Source of the DNA: Yamagishiella unicocca | Taxonomy: Eukaryota; Chlorophyta; Chlorophyceae; Chlamydomonadales; Volvocaceae | Assembly (NCBI GenBank): GCA_003116995.1 | Contig: BDSL01000052.1 | Span: 496,001 to 560,000, forward strand | Length of the DNA: 64,000 nt | Direction: 5' to 3' | In this document: piece by piece, positions 33,955 through 45,448 of the stretch | How positions within the stretch are numbered: the first letter of the stretch is position 1 | How the letters are laid out: each line of letters begins with the position of its first letter | Notes under the pieces: model-generated | Seen by the model: only the letters and a program-made list of their open reading frames with translations | What the model was told of the DNA's origin: nothing | The model's database searches: none | Program-made: the position numbers and the translations under genes

Positions 33955-36900
33955 CAACCATGCGGCGCACACATCCTCCCGCTATCGCTGTCGCTCACCG
34001 TGCCCGCATCTGGTGTAAGCGTTGGTACGGCCGTGTTCCGAAGCCGCGACAACCCAAAGTCCTGAGGCAGCAGCAGCAGCGGCGGCAGCTTATTAGTGAG
34101 GCATGGGCCTTGGGTGTGTTTTCAATGACACCAGCCATCACATGGTCCTGTCGACCACTTGTGCCGCCTCCGCGGGTGCCGTCATACGCGAGGCAGCAAG
34201 CCGTCATGCGGTGAACTCCGACGGTATCGAGACCCCGAGGGCAAGCTGCAGCTCCAACATCGAGTGCTGTTGGAATGCCCGCGAAGCCAATGTCTGATGC
34301 AGCCAGATAAGCAGGCCCTTGGTGCCTTACACGTAGTGCCCTGCCTTACACATAATGCCTCCGAAACCTGCCTCCCAGCGCCGTACACACCGCGATTTTG
34401 ACGACCGGCCGGAGGCTCCACGGATCGTTGACCAGCACGTTGGCGGGCTTAGTGGAGGTGGCGTAGAAATGCGTGTTGAGCGGGGGTGGGGGGGGACAGA
34501 TGGTGTTCAGCCGGGTGGCGCCCGGGAGCCGGGGAGCGCACCGGGAGGGGGAACCCCCCGAGGGGCACAAGCACGCACTGCCCGGTGATTAATGCCGTAC
34601 CTTGAGGTCTCGGTGCACGACGGTGGGGTGCAGGTACTCCAGCCCTTTGGCGAGCTCCACGGCAATGTGCAGCACCTGTTTTGGGAAAAAATGGAAAGCG
34701 GCGTCAAAGACGAAAGAAAGGAAAACAAACGGAAGGCCGGCCCAGCCGGACCTCAGCGCATCGAGGGGAGACTGCCCAATGCGCACCGGCCCAGCTTCGC
34801 CCAGCCCAGCCCCGCTATCATACCAGAGCTAAGGAAACGCCAGATAAGCCCTGCCCTGACCCCACTGCTGAACCGGGGTTGCGGCCGAACGCTGGAGACG
34901 TCCGCCGGCGCGTTGCCACCGGCATTGAGACGCGAAAGCTCACGAAAGCAACGAACAGGCACCAAAACTCGGGGGGCCCACTCGTTCTGCTAAGCGTATA
35001 CGTACCTATGCGCGGGACCGGAGGGCGGCAAGTGGGAATGAATGGCACAAGGCGTAATTAAGGGGGTGGAGTGGCGAGTAATGTACGACGGGACGAGCAC
35101 AGGTAGGGCTCTCAGAAGCCTACCGGTATACGTCCCGGTGGGTGCGCCGGGCGGAAGAGACTGAGACGTGTGCGCGCACGGCTGAAACATGTTGTTGCGA
35201 TGGGTGCCCGTACGGCGGGTCGTACCGCGCAAAACAGCGGCGTCAGCACCAAGCCACCGGCTTCTGCAGGATCCAATCAGACGGAATAATGCTGTATTCG
35301 CCCCGCCTTGAGGTCCATCACATCTATTTCTCCCCTTTTTAGCTGCCGACCCATTATCATGGTGTCAGCGCACCGACTTGGGCAGCGGGACCTAGCCTCC
35401 AGTGCCGGGTATCCAGGCGACAGCAATCCCCCTGCCCTCTTTGCGGCGTCTGCTATTCAGCACACGACGGCTGTGCCGTCGCGCACCTTCTGCAGAGGCA
35501 TGGCCTGGACGGGTCTCTTGTACAGCAGGCACTCCAGGGAGGTCTCCATGAGCTCCATCACCAGGCACAGCCGCGGCGGCGACAGGCATGCGGCCAGCAA
35601 GCGCACCACGTTGGGGTGGCAGCAGCGCCCCAGCACCTCCACCTCCTGTGCGAAGGTGCGTGCCAGTGCCTCCGAGGGCCCGCCCCACTGGTGCACGTCC
35701 GCCACCAGCTTCACAGCGACCCGCTGACCCTGTCGGTTGGAGTTTTGCGTTTCGCACGGGTACGCCACATGTGATTGAGCACATTGTACATGGTATGGAT
35801 ACAGTAGCGAGGGAACGCTAAACATGCGCACACATGCAGTGCTGTCCCCCGTCCACCCTCCCCTCAAATGTCTGTCCTAAACGGTTTTTTTACGTTCAGC
35901 TGCACCTCGGACCACGCACTACACCCATCTCCATCCCACTCTACCCTTCCCGCTGTCCCCCCGCTTTGAGACCGAATTATTCCCGTCCTTTCAACCCCGG
36001 TTTTGCGCCTCCACCCGTCGTGCCGTATCGCCCACCACCATACCCGCAGTTTATATCGGGCGGGCCGAATGCCAACTCCCTCTCCTTCACCGCGCCGCCT
36101 CGAACCCGTTGCTTTGATTTCTGTACCTCCGCTTCACCGCCTCGCTGCTCTCGACCCTCTTGCCGCTCCCCATTCCGAATGCTTCGCAATGATAGACGTC
36201 GGTAAACGTTTTCCGCTCTTGCCAGGTGAGCCACCCAGCTGCGTTCGGAATATATCGCCGTAGCTCCGATCATATAAAGTTCGTCTCGTCCGTTTTATTT
36301 TGCCGCTGTGCGCTTGCGTTTGCGACCCCTGTTTCTCAAAAAGCAAGGCGGCGCGGTTCAAGGCACACGAGACACGACGGGAACGGAAGCTCGCCGGTAC
36401 AGCTTTGTCACACAGCACGTCTCCACGACAACGGTCGGTATCCGGGCTGGGGCGGAGACGAGCTGCATCGCGTGCCGCCTCACCATGTCCCATTCCACCA
36501 ACCCGGTTTTCAGTCGTACGCGTTGCACGTTACCACACATTTGTTTGTTTCCTTTCCTTTCAACGGCCGATGACGGACCGCTTTCACAGATCTCTCAGTA
36601 GTCAATGCAAGTGCTCCAGCATGCACCCACAACTATGCATCCGAAGACAATGCGCCAGCTATTCTACCCATGACGTGTAACCGGTTTTTATGCCACCCTC
36701 TCCCCACGGATTTCCCCTCAATGCCCCCCTTCCCGCCAGGCGCCATGTACCTTGTACGTGCCCTCCACCACTTGCCCGCAAGAACCCCTGCCCCGGGTCG
36801 CATCTGGCAGCAGCTTAACCTGCAGGCAGGTGGAAGAGCCATGGGTCGGCGAACCGAGTGAGAGCGCGCGGGGGGCAGCACGCCGTAACCAGCCCGCATG

Positions 36901-39900
36901 CACGGCTGATACCGTGCTGATGGCGACACAACGTTTGCCAACTAGACCTGAGCTACACGTTGGTACGTGATCCGTGCAGGGGCGCGTGCTCCTCCCCCCT
37001 TGCAGCGAACCCGGCTCTCGGTCGCCGACATGGGACCCTGCGCCTGCATCTGCGCCTTCACGGCCTGCCAATCGCGGTGCGCCATCCCCTTTCTCCAGTG
37101 CGTCACCAGCGTACAGCCACATTGCACGCGTGTGTACCTCGTTGGAGGCGTCCCAGGCTGTGTCAGTCAGGAAGCGCATGTCCGCCCGAGGTGGTGTCAA
37201 CAGGGTGACAGGCACGTTTGGGTCGGCCTGAAAACTGCTGAAGTCAGCTGCGTGGGAGTGAGTGGGGGCGGCAGCGTCATCAGCAGCCGGCAGCGAGCCC
37301 GCCAGGACAAGCTATGGCGGTACAGGGGACATCCACTCCGGCGCCGTACTCCAGGCTACGGTGGCATGGTGTTGCCGTTGACGGTTGGCTGGTTTGGAGA
37401 ACACACAGCTTACCCGTCCAACCCAAAGCGCAGCCCTTCCGTCAGAAATTCGAAATTGACACGCAACGCTCCCCCGCCCCGCTCCGGCGCCGTAGTATCT
37501 GTTCCAGGCCGGAGGTACAGGGGACATCCGTTCCGAAGCTTCCCCGTCCAACCTAAAGCGTAATCCTTCCGTCAGGAATGTCGAAATTGGCTGGGCCGCC
37601 CAACACTCCCCCGCCCCTTGCCGCTAGCAACATCCCGCCGCCTGCTCCGTGCCCCTGGCTTCCCTACGTCCCAGCCGCCACGAGGCCCTGCCAGGTCCGG
37701 AGCAGCCCTCCTGCAGGAGGTACTTGACTCGCGACGCCGCCGTGTCTTTGCCCCACCGGCCGTGCCCCCCCAGGTCGTCTGATGCTCGCTTGCCCGGAGG
37801 CGTCGAGGGGCAGTAATGCGTACCGTGCAAGCCGCGGCTACCATCTGTGTCCATGTTTGATATTGGAGCGATCTCAACGTTTTCGGTGGCAAGCGTCATC
37901 ACGCCTGCCGAGTTATTCCATCCACTCCTGTGGGGATGGATGGGACCAGGGGACCAAGGATGAGTGAGGTGGGGGAAGCGTTAGGGATAGAAACGGGGTC
38001 CTCAAATGGAGGCCGGTGGCCCACGTGACATGCCGTACGGTAATGCTGTGCCGTACCCTAAAGCGCTCGAACGAACTGAGTTCTCCACCCAAGCCCCTGC
38101 CCTGCCCCACCACACCGTCCGTACAACGGACGACTAGGAGGGCTTGGAGGGCTTTAGGGCGCCTCCAACCTTGCCGCACCGTCCATGCCGCCGTACGTAC
38201 CCTTCGAAAAACGGTCCCTTGACGTCAGCTTGGCTTCGGAGCCGCCGCTGCCGCACCAGAAACACCGCCACCGCCATTGCTGCCAGGATGGCGCCTGTCG
38301 GTTCCGGGGGGGAGAGAGGGCCGGGACGAGGAGAAGTGGTCTGAAACCATGACAGAGCCTGGGCAGTGTTCCTGTATCCATTACTAATACGGCGGTGCGG
38401 CCTCACCCAATCCAAGTACGCCACACAAAACTCCCACAGTGACGGCTTGGCTCGAAGACTTCTGCGCTGGGTCGCCGCTGGGTGCCGCCGCCAGCAGCTG
38501 AGACGACGGAGGAAGCTTTGCCTTCAGCGAATAATAACAGCCCCAGGGCTGCAATCGCGCAACGCAATCCTCCGGCATGACGGCATCGCACGCCAGGTCC
38601 GTGTTGATAGCGTGTACAAGGTAGGCGGTCCGCTCGGGGCGACCCGAGGGTCCCACTGCGGCACCGAACGCGGCGATGTCGATGTATTTCCGCCTCACCA
38701 ACCAACAGCGCTTGAGCCATGGCGCTGATGTATCGTTCACGCAACCGGGTTGAGGCAGGTCGGAGGTGCTGCTCTGCTTGCCGGGAAACACAGGAGGGCG
38801 GGACGTGGCTTGGACGCTCTGCATGTGTTGGGGGGGAAGGGTGGGTGTGCAGGTAGGTGAGTCGCTGGATTAAGCGATGGGAGGCATAAGCGGACATGGC
38901 AGTAGTTGTGTGGTTAGCGGACAGGACGGGGTACGGTATGAGGTGAAGGACCAGGTGAGAGGCCCTTAACGAAGACTGATCAGGACATTCGAGAGAGCAA
39001 GATGAGGGGCTAGCGGCCCGGGTGTGCTGTAGATGCGGCAATGCCTCTTGCTCATTCCCTCCGGGTACCCACAGCCCCCCGACCAGCCGCCAACCAGGTA
39101 CACCCGCCCAGCTCCTGTCATCGCCGTTTCAGCATCGCTCTAGGGCATCCGAGGGGGGCATCATCAGGTACCACATCCCTTCTCGCCGGCCTTGGGTCGA
39201 AAACGTATCGATCCCAGCCGATGTTTAGGGTTTTGGACCAATCACCCCAGCTGCGTTTTAGACACGTCGCGGTGTCGACTTGTGGACGGGATACACAAGG
39301 TGTCGACTTGTGGACGGGATACACAAGGGGTACAGCCCGCACTCTACAGCCCGCCCCCGAGTGCTGCGATCCTTCCCACATCCCCACCTCGAGCGACAAG
39401 TTTGCCGGGAAGCACATCCTGTGGCTGAGGGCAACACGGAACCACACCATGATCGGCTGAGCCATCCCAGGAGCCAGTATACTGTTGGCCAGTAGGTCAA
39501 TACCGGGCGTGGAGGATGGCAAGTCCTCTCGGTACCGAGTCAGCACCAGACCCGACAGATTGAATACCACGCCACTGGCCAGCCGCACCTATGGCAGGGC
39601 GACGCAGGAAGGGAGCGAGTAATTAGCGGGTGGGTGCCGAGGACACTGAGGACACCGGAGGGTGACTGCTGAGGGCACCAGTCGGCACTGACAACAACGG
39701 GAGGGACTCGGAAGTGACCGCCGTGACGCATGGCCGCCGCTGCTACCCAGTAACTAGAAGTGCGTGTGTATTCAGCGCGGCCGGAGAGCTTCTCAGAAAC
39801 GCCTTGCATCAGGCGTCATCCAGGCGTGTCCTCCCTGGTACGGACGAAAATGGTATCGCAGGAGGTGCACCTTTTCTTTCACGTAACTGCCGTCGAAGAC

Positions 39901-40215
39901 CGTTTCATAACCCGCCTCTTGACTCTGTGCAGAGCTGGAAATTGTTACATTCCTCTCGATAAGCAGAGGTAGCTCGCCCAGACCGTTCCAATCATTATCA
40001 TTTAAAACGATGGAAGAAGTGATTAGAATGAAAGTGACTCTAGGGTTAGCAAGCGCCTTCGCGAAGCCTATTCCGCTGTCAACTTCCAGCAGGACGTCTT
40101 CCAGTCCCGAGCTGGAAACCAGGTTATCGGAAATGCTTATTGCCGAAAATGTCAAACTTGCGAGTAGGACTTGTAGCAGCAGCAGTGGGCGCCTGAGGCG
40201 GCAGAAGCCGTGCAT
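31622..40215 (-). CDS. Receptor-like TKL protein kinase, copy D (complete, 16 exons, 929 aa)
   Basis: Exons from 5' to 3' on the minus strand: 40215-39871, 39588-39388, 38818-38407, 38294-38201, 37927-37824, 37247-37138, 36819-36751, 35729-35487, 34675-34601, 34447-34391, 34061-33999, 33599-33581, 33250-33210, 33002-32760, 32612-32469, 32191-31622. Total 2,790 nt, in frame. It has a signal peptide (MHGFCRLRRPLLLLQ), ERNVTISSS in the ectodomain, the Cys-rich block, a membrane helix ending VFLVRQRRLRS, and a complete set of kinase motifs including VAVK, HRDLKPAN, DFGLSRL and PAYLAPEAFD. Exon 8 differs from the others at SLECLLYKRPVQ. The C-terminus reads GVDPEE. Exons 14-16 pair with copy A rather than with neighbouring C. 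A Met 13 codons upstream (40254) is in frame, but the upstream stretch is not hydrophobic and is not shared with B, so 40215 is preferred. Confidence 0.9.
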
Positions 40216-40949
40216 TATCTGCAGACACGGCGCCCCACAATGTATTCGGCCCACCGAAGACGCGACTGTATAGTTGCAATAGAGGAGTGGCTAGTGGAAA
40301 TATACAAAATGGATCTGCTGTTGAAAACTTGACATGAATCTTATGTTTCAGACCCGTTGCCTTACACAGTCAGATAAATGAGTTCCCAGGTGCACCTCTG
40401 ACCGCTTCATCCCTCGCTGGCTCGCTCCCTCCCGTCGGTCTCTTGCAGCAATACAAATGCTCGTCACCGTACTTGGACTAGCGTTAGTGTGGATGTGTGG
40501 TCTCTACTCCCGCCGCGTGGTAACCCCGCAGACCGATTCCTATTTTATAAACGAACTGCCACCGGTGATTGGGTGGGTGGGTGGGCCACGCTTGCGAGAT
40601 TTTTGGTCTCCCGTACGGTTACGAGCATGTCGAACGACCCGCTTCGCGTAATCTTCCCGAGCTTGGGATCTTCCGAGGTAAGTGTTATTTCCTGTTGCTG
40701 CCAAACGCCAGCCTCTGCATCATGCGAACGTTTCCTTCTATTTATGTTGGGCATGTGGGTGCCGCAGATTATGCGTTGCTTGGTCGCCGCTGCTCCCGCC
40801 GGCTGCCCCGGTCCTGGTGTTAAACCTCGCGTCTCCGCCCGCTTTGAGAGCCTCGATCCCTCCGCCCTCACTTCGCCTCCACTCTGCCTCGGGTCCCTCG
40901 GTTCCAGCGGCTCGTTCCATCCCGGCGCGCTCTCGTGTCGTAGGTTTAC

Positions 40950-43040
40950 GATTTTACGATTTATTACATGTATGTCGTACTGGTTCGCGCCAGTAGCATG
41001 CGTCCCCCCATAACGGACGCCCGTCAAAGGGCGCACTTCTAAAACTAATACTAGCAAATCGGGATTATTCCCTTAATGACTCTGTTCGCGCTCTCTGTAT
41101 CTGCGCCAAAAGGTTGCCTAGTTTCACCTGATCCCACGTACCCGGTAGTCATCACCACTTGCATATCCTGTCCTGTAGGAAAATCTACAGCTCGTCTGAG
41201 GGGCTCATACACAGGACACTCCATAAGAACATGAAACTCGTCTTCTACCACATCCCCGACTTACACTATCGGCATCGGGAGTGCAAGTCGGTTTAGACGG
41301 TTCAATTAGCTGGGCTACCGGGCCGGTAGCGGACACCGTAAGGCCGGATAATAGCGTGTCCGTTGGTTTTTCGTTACACTATCGGCATCGGGAGTGCAAG
41401 TCGGTTTAGACGGTGCAATTGGCTGGGCTACCGGGCCGGTAGCGGACACCGTAAGGCCGAATAATAGCGTGTCCGTTGGTTTTTCGTTACACTATCGGCA
41501 TCGGGAGCGCAAGTCGGTTTAGACGGTGCAATTGGCTGGGCTACCGGGCCGGTAGCGGACACCGTAAGGCCGGATAATAGCGTGTCCGTTGGTTTTTCGT
41601 TACACTATCGGCATCGGGAGTGCAAGTCGGTTTAGACGGTGCAATTGGCTGGGCTACCGGGCCGGTAGCGGACACCGTAAGGCCGGATAATAGCGTGTCC
41701 GTTGGTTTTTCGTTACACTATCGGCATCGGGAGTGCAAGTCGGTTTAGACGGTGCAATTGGCTGGGCTACCGGGCCGGTAGCGGACACCGTAAGGCCGGA
41801 TAATAGCGTGTCCGTTGGTTTTTCGTCACACTATCGGCTTCGGGAGTGCAAGTCGGTTTAGACGGTGCAATTGGCTGGGCTACCGGGCCGGTAGCGGACA
41901 CCGTATCGTCGAGATCCCAACAGCCGAGACGAAAACGCATCAGCGCCGTGTGATGCTTCCGAGGCATACACGCGCGAAGGTGATCGAGCTTCTTTGTATG
42001 CGCGTCTGGGGCATATGCAACGCCCATCCAATTCGAGTAGCGACACACTGTTACGCCCGGCGTCCCGCGATCACTGTCTCCTGCTGCAAATTCGGGAAAA
42101 AACCGCGGATCCATATCAATATCACTCGAGTTCCAGTCGAGCAGCAAACGCCGCCTGAACTCCTCTAGTACCTTGTCAACGGGATTTCCAAAGCGGTTAT
42201 TGCCTTAGCTTTGTCCACATTACTCAACGTTGCGCTCACATGTTGACGATAGTCATACCCAAGTGCTCCAAGAATCCGCAGCACCTTACCAGCCCAAAAA
42301 TATTCATGCTCGCTTGACGAGCGATCCGATTCCAACCATGCGAAAATGTCCTCCTCTAAGACTGCCCGTGCGAGCGTCGAGGGCTGCTTACTCAGGCGCT
42401 TCCAAAAACCAAACACTTGCTGTGCCCAAAAGTGATGCAAAGGCAGTTGAGAGGTCTCTGCAAAGAGTTGCCTGTTCGGAGGCAAACTAGCGCCAACTAC
42501 CCTGCGCAAAAAGATCTTCTGTACCTCGACCATTGGACCCGCCAGAGCTCTTTCAAATACACCTGCCGCACGACCTGTGCTTCGAACCCATTTTCCCCAT
42601 CTGCCAAGCAGCGTCGCATTCTCCCCCGTCGCTCCTGACCCTCCCCGCTGGTTCCATCTTTGCCACTCCCTAACCCGCTGTCTACCCTTAGTTCCTATAA
42701 CTTCCCAAATAGCGTCGATCGTCTGGCCACCATACCTCCGCTCCGTACGATAACAAAGGCCTTATTTGGGCGTCAAAACAGCGTAGCATATCGCAGTCCA
42801 AGATATTGTGCGCGCTCTTTGACTGGTACCGTCTGCTGGCCCGCATAACGCAACCCAGCTGCATCACTCAAAAGTGCGTCGTAGGACGTTTGCCTACCTG
42901 CGAATACCATCAACTCGCATTTACTCACATTCAAGTTCATTCCAAATGCATCACTGAATTCCGCTAGCCTATCCAACCGTGTCGTAGATGCCTCGGCTAT
43001 TAGCCTCGGTATCCTCGCTGCCACTCTTACTACACTCTTA
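40950..43040 (-). mobile_element. Non-LTR retrotransposon fragment (reverse transcriptase 3' part)
   Basis: Minus-strand pieces: 43,024-42,773 (RLDRLAEFSDAFGMNLNVSK, KERAQYLGLRYATLF, the distal palm region of a non-LTR reverse transcriptase), about 42,740 (YGAEVWWPDDRRY), 42,560-42,165 (VEVQKIFLRRVVGASLPPNR, VLRILGALGYD), 42,147-41,900 (WMGVAYAPDAHTKKLDHLRA, HHTALMRFRLGCWDL) and 41,251-41,060 (VEDEFHVLMECPVYEPLRR). Several frameshifts separate them and a 113-bp repeat array splits the C-terminus. The 3' end seems to be near 40,950, where the minus strand reads TGTAATAAATCGTAAAATCG, a signal plus short tail. The element is truncated at its 5' side. Confidence 0.75.
41261..41905 (-). repeat. 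113-bp tandem array, about 5.7 units
   Basis: Units begin at 41,261, 41,374, 41,487, 41,600, 41,713 and 41,826, exactly 113 bp apart, and differ by only a few bases. Each holds a TACCGGGCCGGTAGC palindrome. The array sits inside the retrotransposon coding region between the GCWDL and VEDEFHV segments, and may be an expansion of the element's own sequence. Confidence 0.9.
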
Positions 43041-44364
43041 CTACACCGTGCTACTTTCCCCTTTCAGGGCGCGTCTGGCGTGTCATTCACCGCCTTGCGT
43101 TTGGCCAGCCTCCGCGGCGGTGCTACACCTGCCGTTCCCCGGGATGCCGCCGAAAACGTGTTGGAGGTCCGGCAGCGCGGGCTCGAGCGGGCGAACGTAC
43201 TCATGCACGACGCTCTTGCCGACAGCACCCGGGGTAAGCAGCAGGCCACCGCTCGGGACCTATGCGCGTGGCTGGAGGTGTACGGCGACGGCAGCGACGC
43301 CCGCACCTGTACCCCCGAAGACTTACTCATCTACATGATGGAGCACTACACCCATCACCACCGGGGATGAATTCGCGCGGACGGGGCCCTCAGCCCGGCC
43401 GCCGTGAATGCTCATCTCTCCGCCTTGAGCGGCTTCTTCATCCGTACCGGCAGGGACGGTCGCTTCATGGAGGCAACGGGAAGCAGGAATCCGTGCGATT
43501 CGATCTGGGTGGCGGATTTCCGCAAGGCCTACCAGCGCCAGGCCATGCAGGGCGGCTACTTGGAGACGTCCGCGGTGCCGCTGACTGAGGAGAAGTACCG
43601 GCGGCTGATCTGCTACCTGTGGTCCTTGTGCGGGGATACCCCCACGGTCCTGGGTGTATTGATACTCCTTCACGACCTGCTGTGCGCGCAGTACATGTGG
43701 TTCAGCACCCAGCGCGGCCACGGCACCAGTAAGCTCGGCCTGGGCGATTTCGTGGACCTGGAGAACCCCAGTAAACCCTTCGCCGGGTTTCCCTGCCGGG
43801 CCCCGCCCTCTGGCCGGCGGGGTACACACCGGACCAGTGCTATGCGTCGCGGAGCGTGGCACGAAGACCAGCCGTATCAGCCGCGCCCCTGAGGTGCTCC
43901 TGCGGCCCAACCCCTCGGAGCCGGAGTTCTGTTTCGTGCGGACCCTGGCGATCTACATGGCAGTCGCTAGCCATCCCAGCGCGCCAGACGGTAGCGCCAT
44001 CAGCGACTATCTGTTCCGCCCCCTGCGCCCCGACCGCCCCGGGTTCCGGGAGGCTCCGCTGAGCGGTTCCGCGCTGGGTGCCCGCATGCGGATGCACCTG
44101 ATGATGGCCAGCGTGTATGTACAGCTTTCGCCGTGGCTCTCTGCAGCACGCGGCCAGGCAGGGCGCCAGCCTGGACACGCTCCATGCGCAGAGCCAGATC
44201 CGGTCGGCTGACGTGCTGCGGCGCTACCTGGACGAAGCCCGTCACCATGCATGGCCCTCGCCAGAAGCGCGCCCGGGCGGAATGAGGGTGCCGGTCACCT
44301 TCCGTTGGGCCCCCCGCTGGCTGCCGGTGGCTGTTACGGTCACGGTTGTTAGGCATCAAGGGTA

Positions 44365-45448
44365 ATAGGTTCGTGTACTCTTGTGGGGGGGTGCCCCGAT
44401 GGCGGCAATTGGAGTCTGTATCCTCTGTCTGGCTGGGGCGGTCTCCTAAGTATCTCGACGGCCGTGGACGGCTTGGGTATCCGGGTGTCTCCCCTCCACA
44501 CGGCGTAGGCGCCGTCTGTAGGGTGGGTGCGTGGATGGGCTTTCAAAACATAGCGATGGCACACCGTTTACAGTTTAATTTCCTTGATGCGTCGGCCAGG
44601 AAACAGACCTGGGGCTGCGACCGGGAGGGCGACGTGTGGGTTGGGGGAAGGTGTGCGGCCCCCCGGGCCTTTGGACTCTATCCTCACACCTGCGATATGG
44701 CAGGCCTGCCCGCGCCCCTTGGGCGCTGCCCCTGTGCCGCTCTGCCCTCAGTGATCCTAAACTCTCAACTTCCCCCCGGTCGGACGACCACAAACAAGAA
44801 ACAAGACACCAAATAGAACCCTAGACAAGGAAGGGAGGGGGTGGGCGAAACAACGAGTCCCCAAAAACACTTGCCGCCCGGACTTTGATCGCGCGGCAGC
44901 ACGGTCCCGCCAAAACCGGTCGCTGAAGTGATTTCCTGATAACGCGAGCAGTTAAGGCCCTAGCAACGAAAGGCACATTAGAGAAACCCGCGGGCCGTTT
45001 CACCTACAAACAAACCTGCGCGCCAAACCGTGTCCGAGGGTCCTATGTCCGCATAGAAACCAAAACCAATTTCCGAAGCAGGGTCTGAAAATACCGCTTT
45101 ATGTGCCGACACTTCAAGACTGCGAGCACGGATATATCGGGACAGTAAGGCCGACATGCATTTAATAATAGTTTAAATCTCTGAGATCAGGAAGTGCTGA
45201 ATGCCATTGCGCTCCGAATCCTAGCCATATCGTACCCAAGGGCACGGCCGTTACCACGGTTGGTGTGGCCTATGGGGTCTAATGAAGATTTCGTTGCCTT
45301 TTTCTTGATGGGTTATGTTCTTAGCCGACAGGCACTGACGCAGCTCAGTGGTATCGGTATCCCCCCACTCACACACATCAACAAGCTATAACGCAGTTAA
45401 CACTCTACATTTCAGGGAAGCTGCGAATGATAATATAGTCACCGCAGG
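44365..45448. other. Spacer between recombinase remnant and LRR gene
   Basis: No gene supported. Short frames at 44,346-44,816 have no domain. The piece may include the 3' part of the recombinase element and the 5' region of the next gene, but no terminal repeats were recognised. Confidence 0.3.

Larger units (their letters stand above)
40627..44362 (+). pseudogene. Tyrosine recombinase (Crypton/DIRS-like), decayed
   Basis: Proposed exon 1 is 40,627-40,677 (MSNDPLRVIFPSLGSSE, donor GTAAGT); exon 2 starts at 43,068 after TTTCAG in matching phase (GASGVSFTALRLASLRGG). It continues through an in-frame TGA near 43,367, a frame change between about 43,800 and 43,860, and another near 44,115, to a stop near 44,363. 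Recognisable parts: an N-terminal SAM-like segment (NAHLSALSGFF), RGTKTSRISR in the catalytic region, then YSFRRGSLQHAARQGAS and ADVLRRYLDEARH, resembling the HxxR box and the Tyr nucleophile of tyrosine recombinases. The usual His of HxxR reads Tyr here. Such enzymes move Crypton and DIRS elements. Linking exon 1 to exon 2 is inference from phase and splice sites. Confidence 0.6.

Noticed and set aside
40489..41013. 174-codon plus-strand frame before the retrotransposon
   Set aside because: Only the short segment at 40,627-40,677 has a convincing exon look; the remainder overlaps a proposed intron and the element's 3' end.
41261..41905. CRISPR-like array
   Set aside because: The units are contiguous 113-bp tandem repeats without spacers in a eukaryotic genome.
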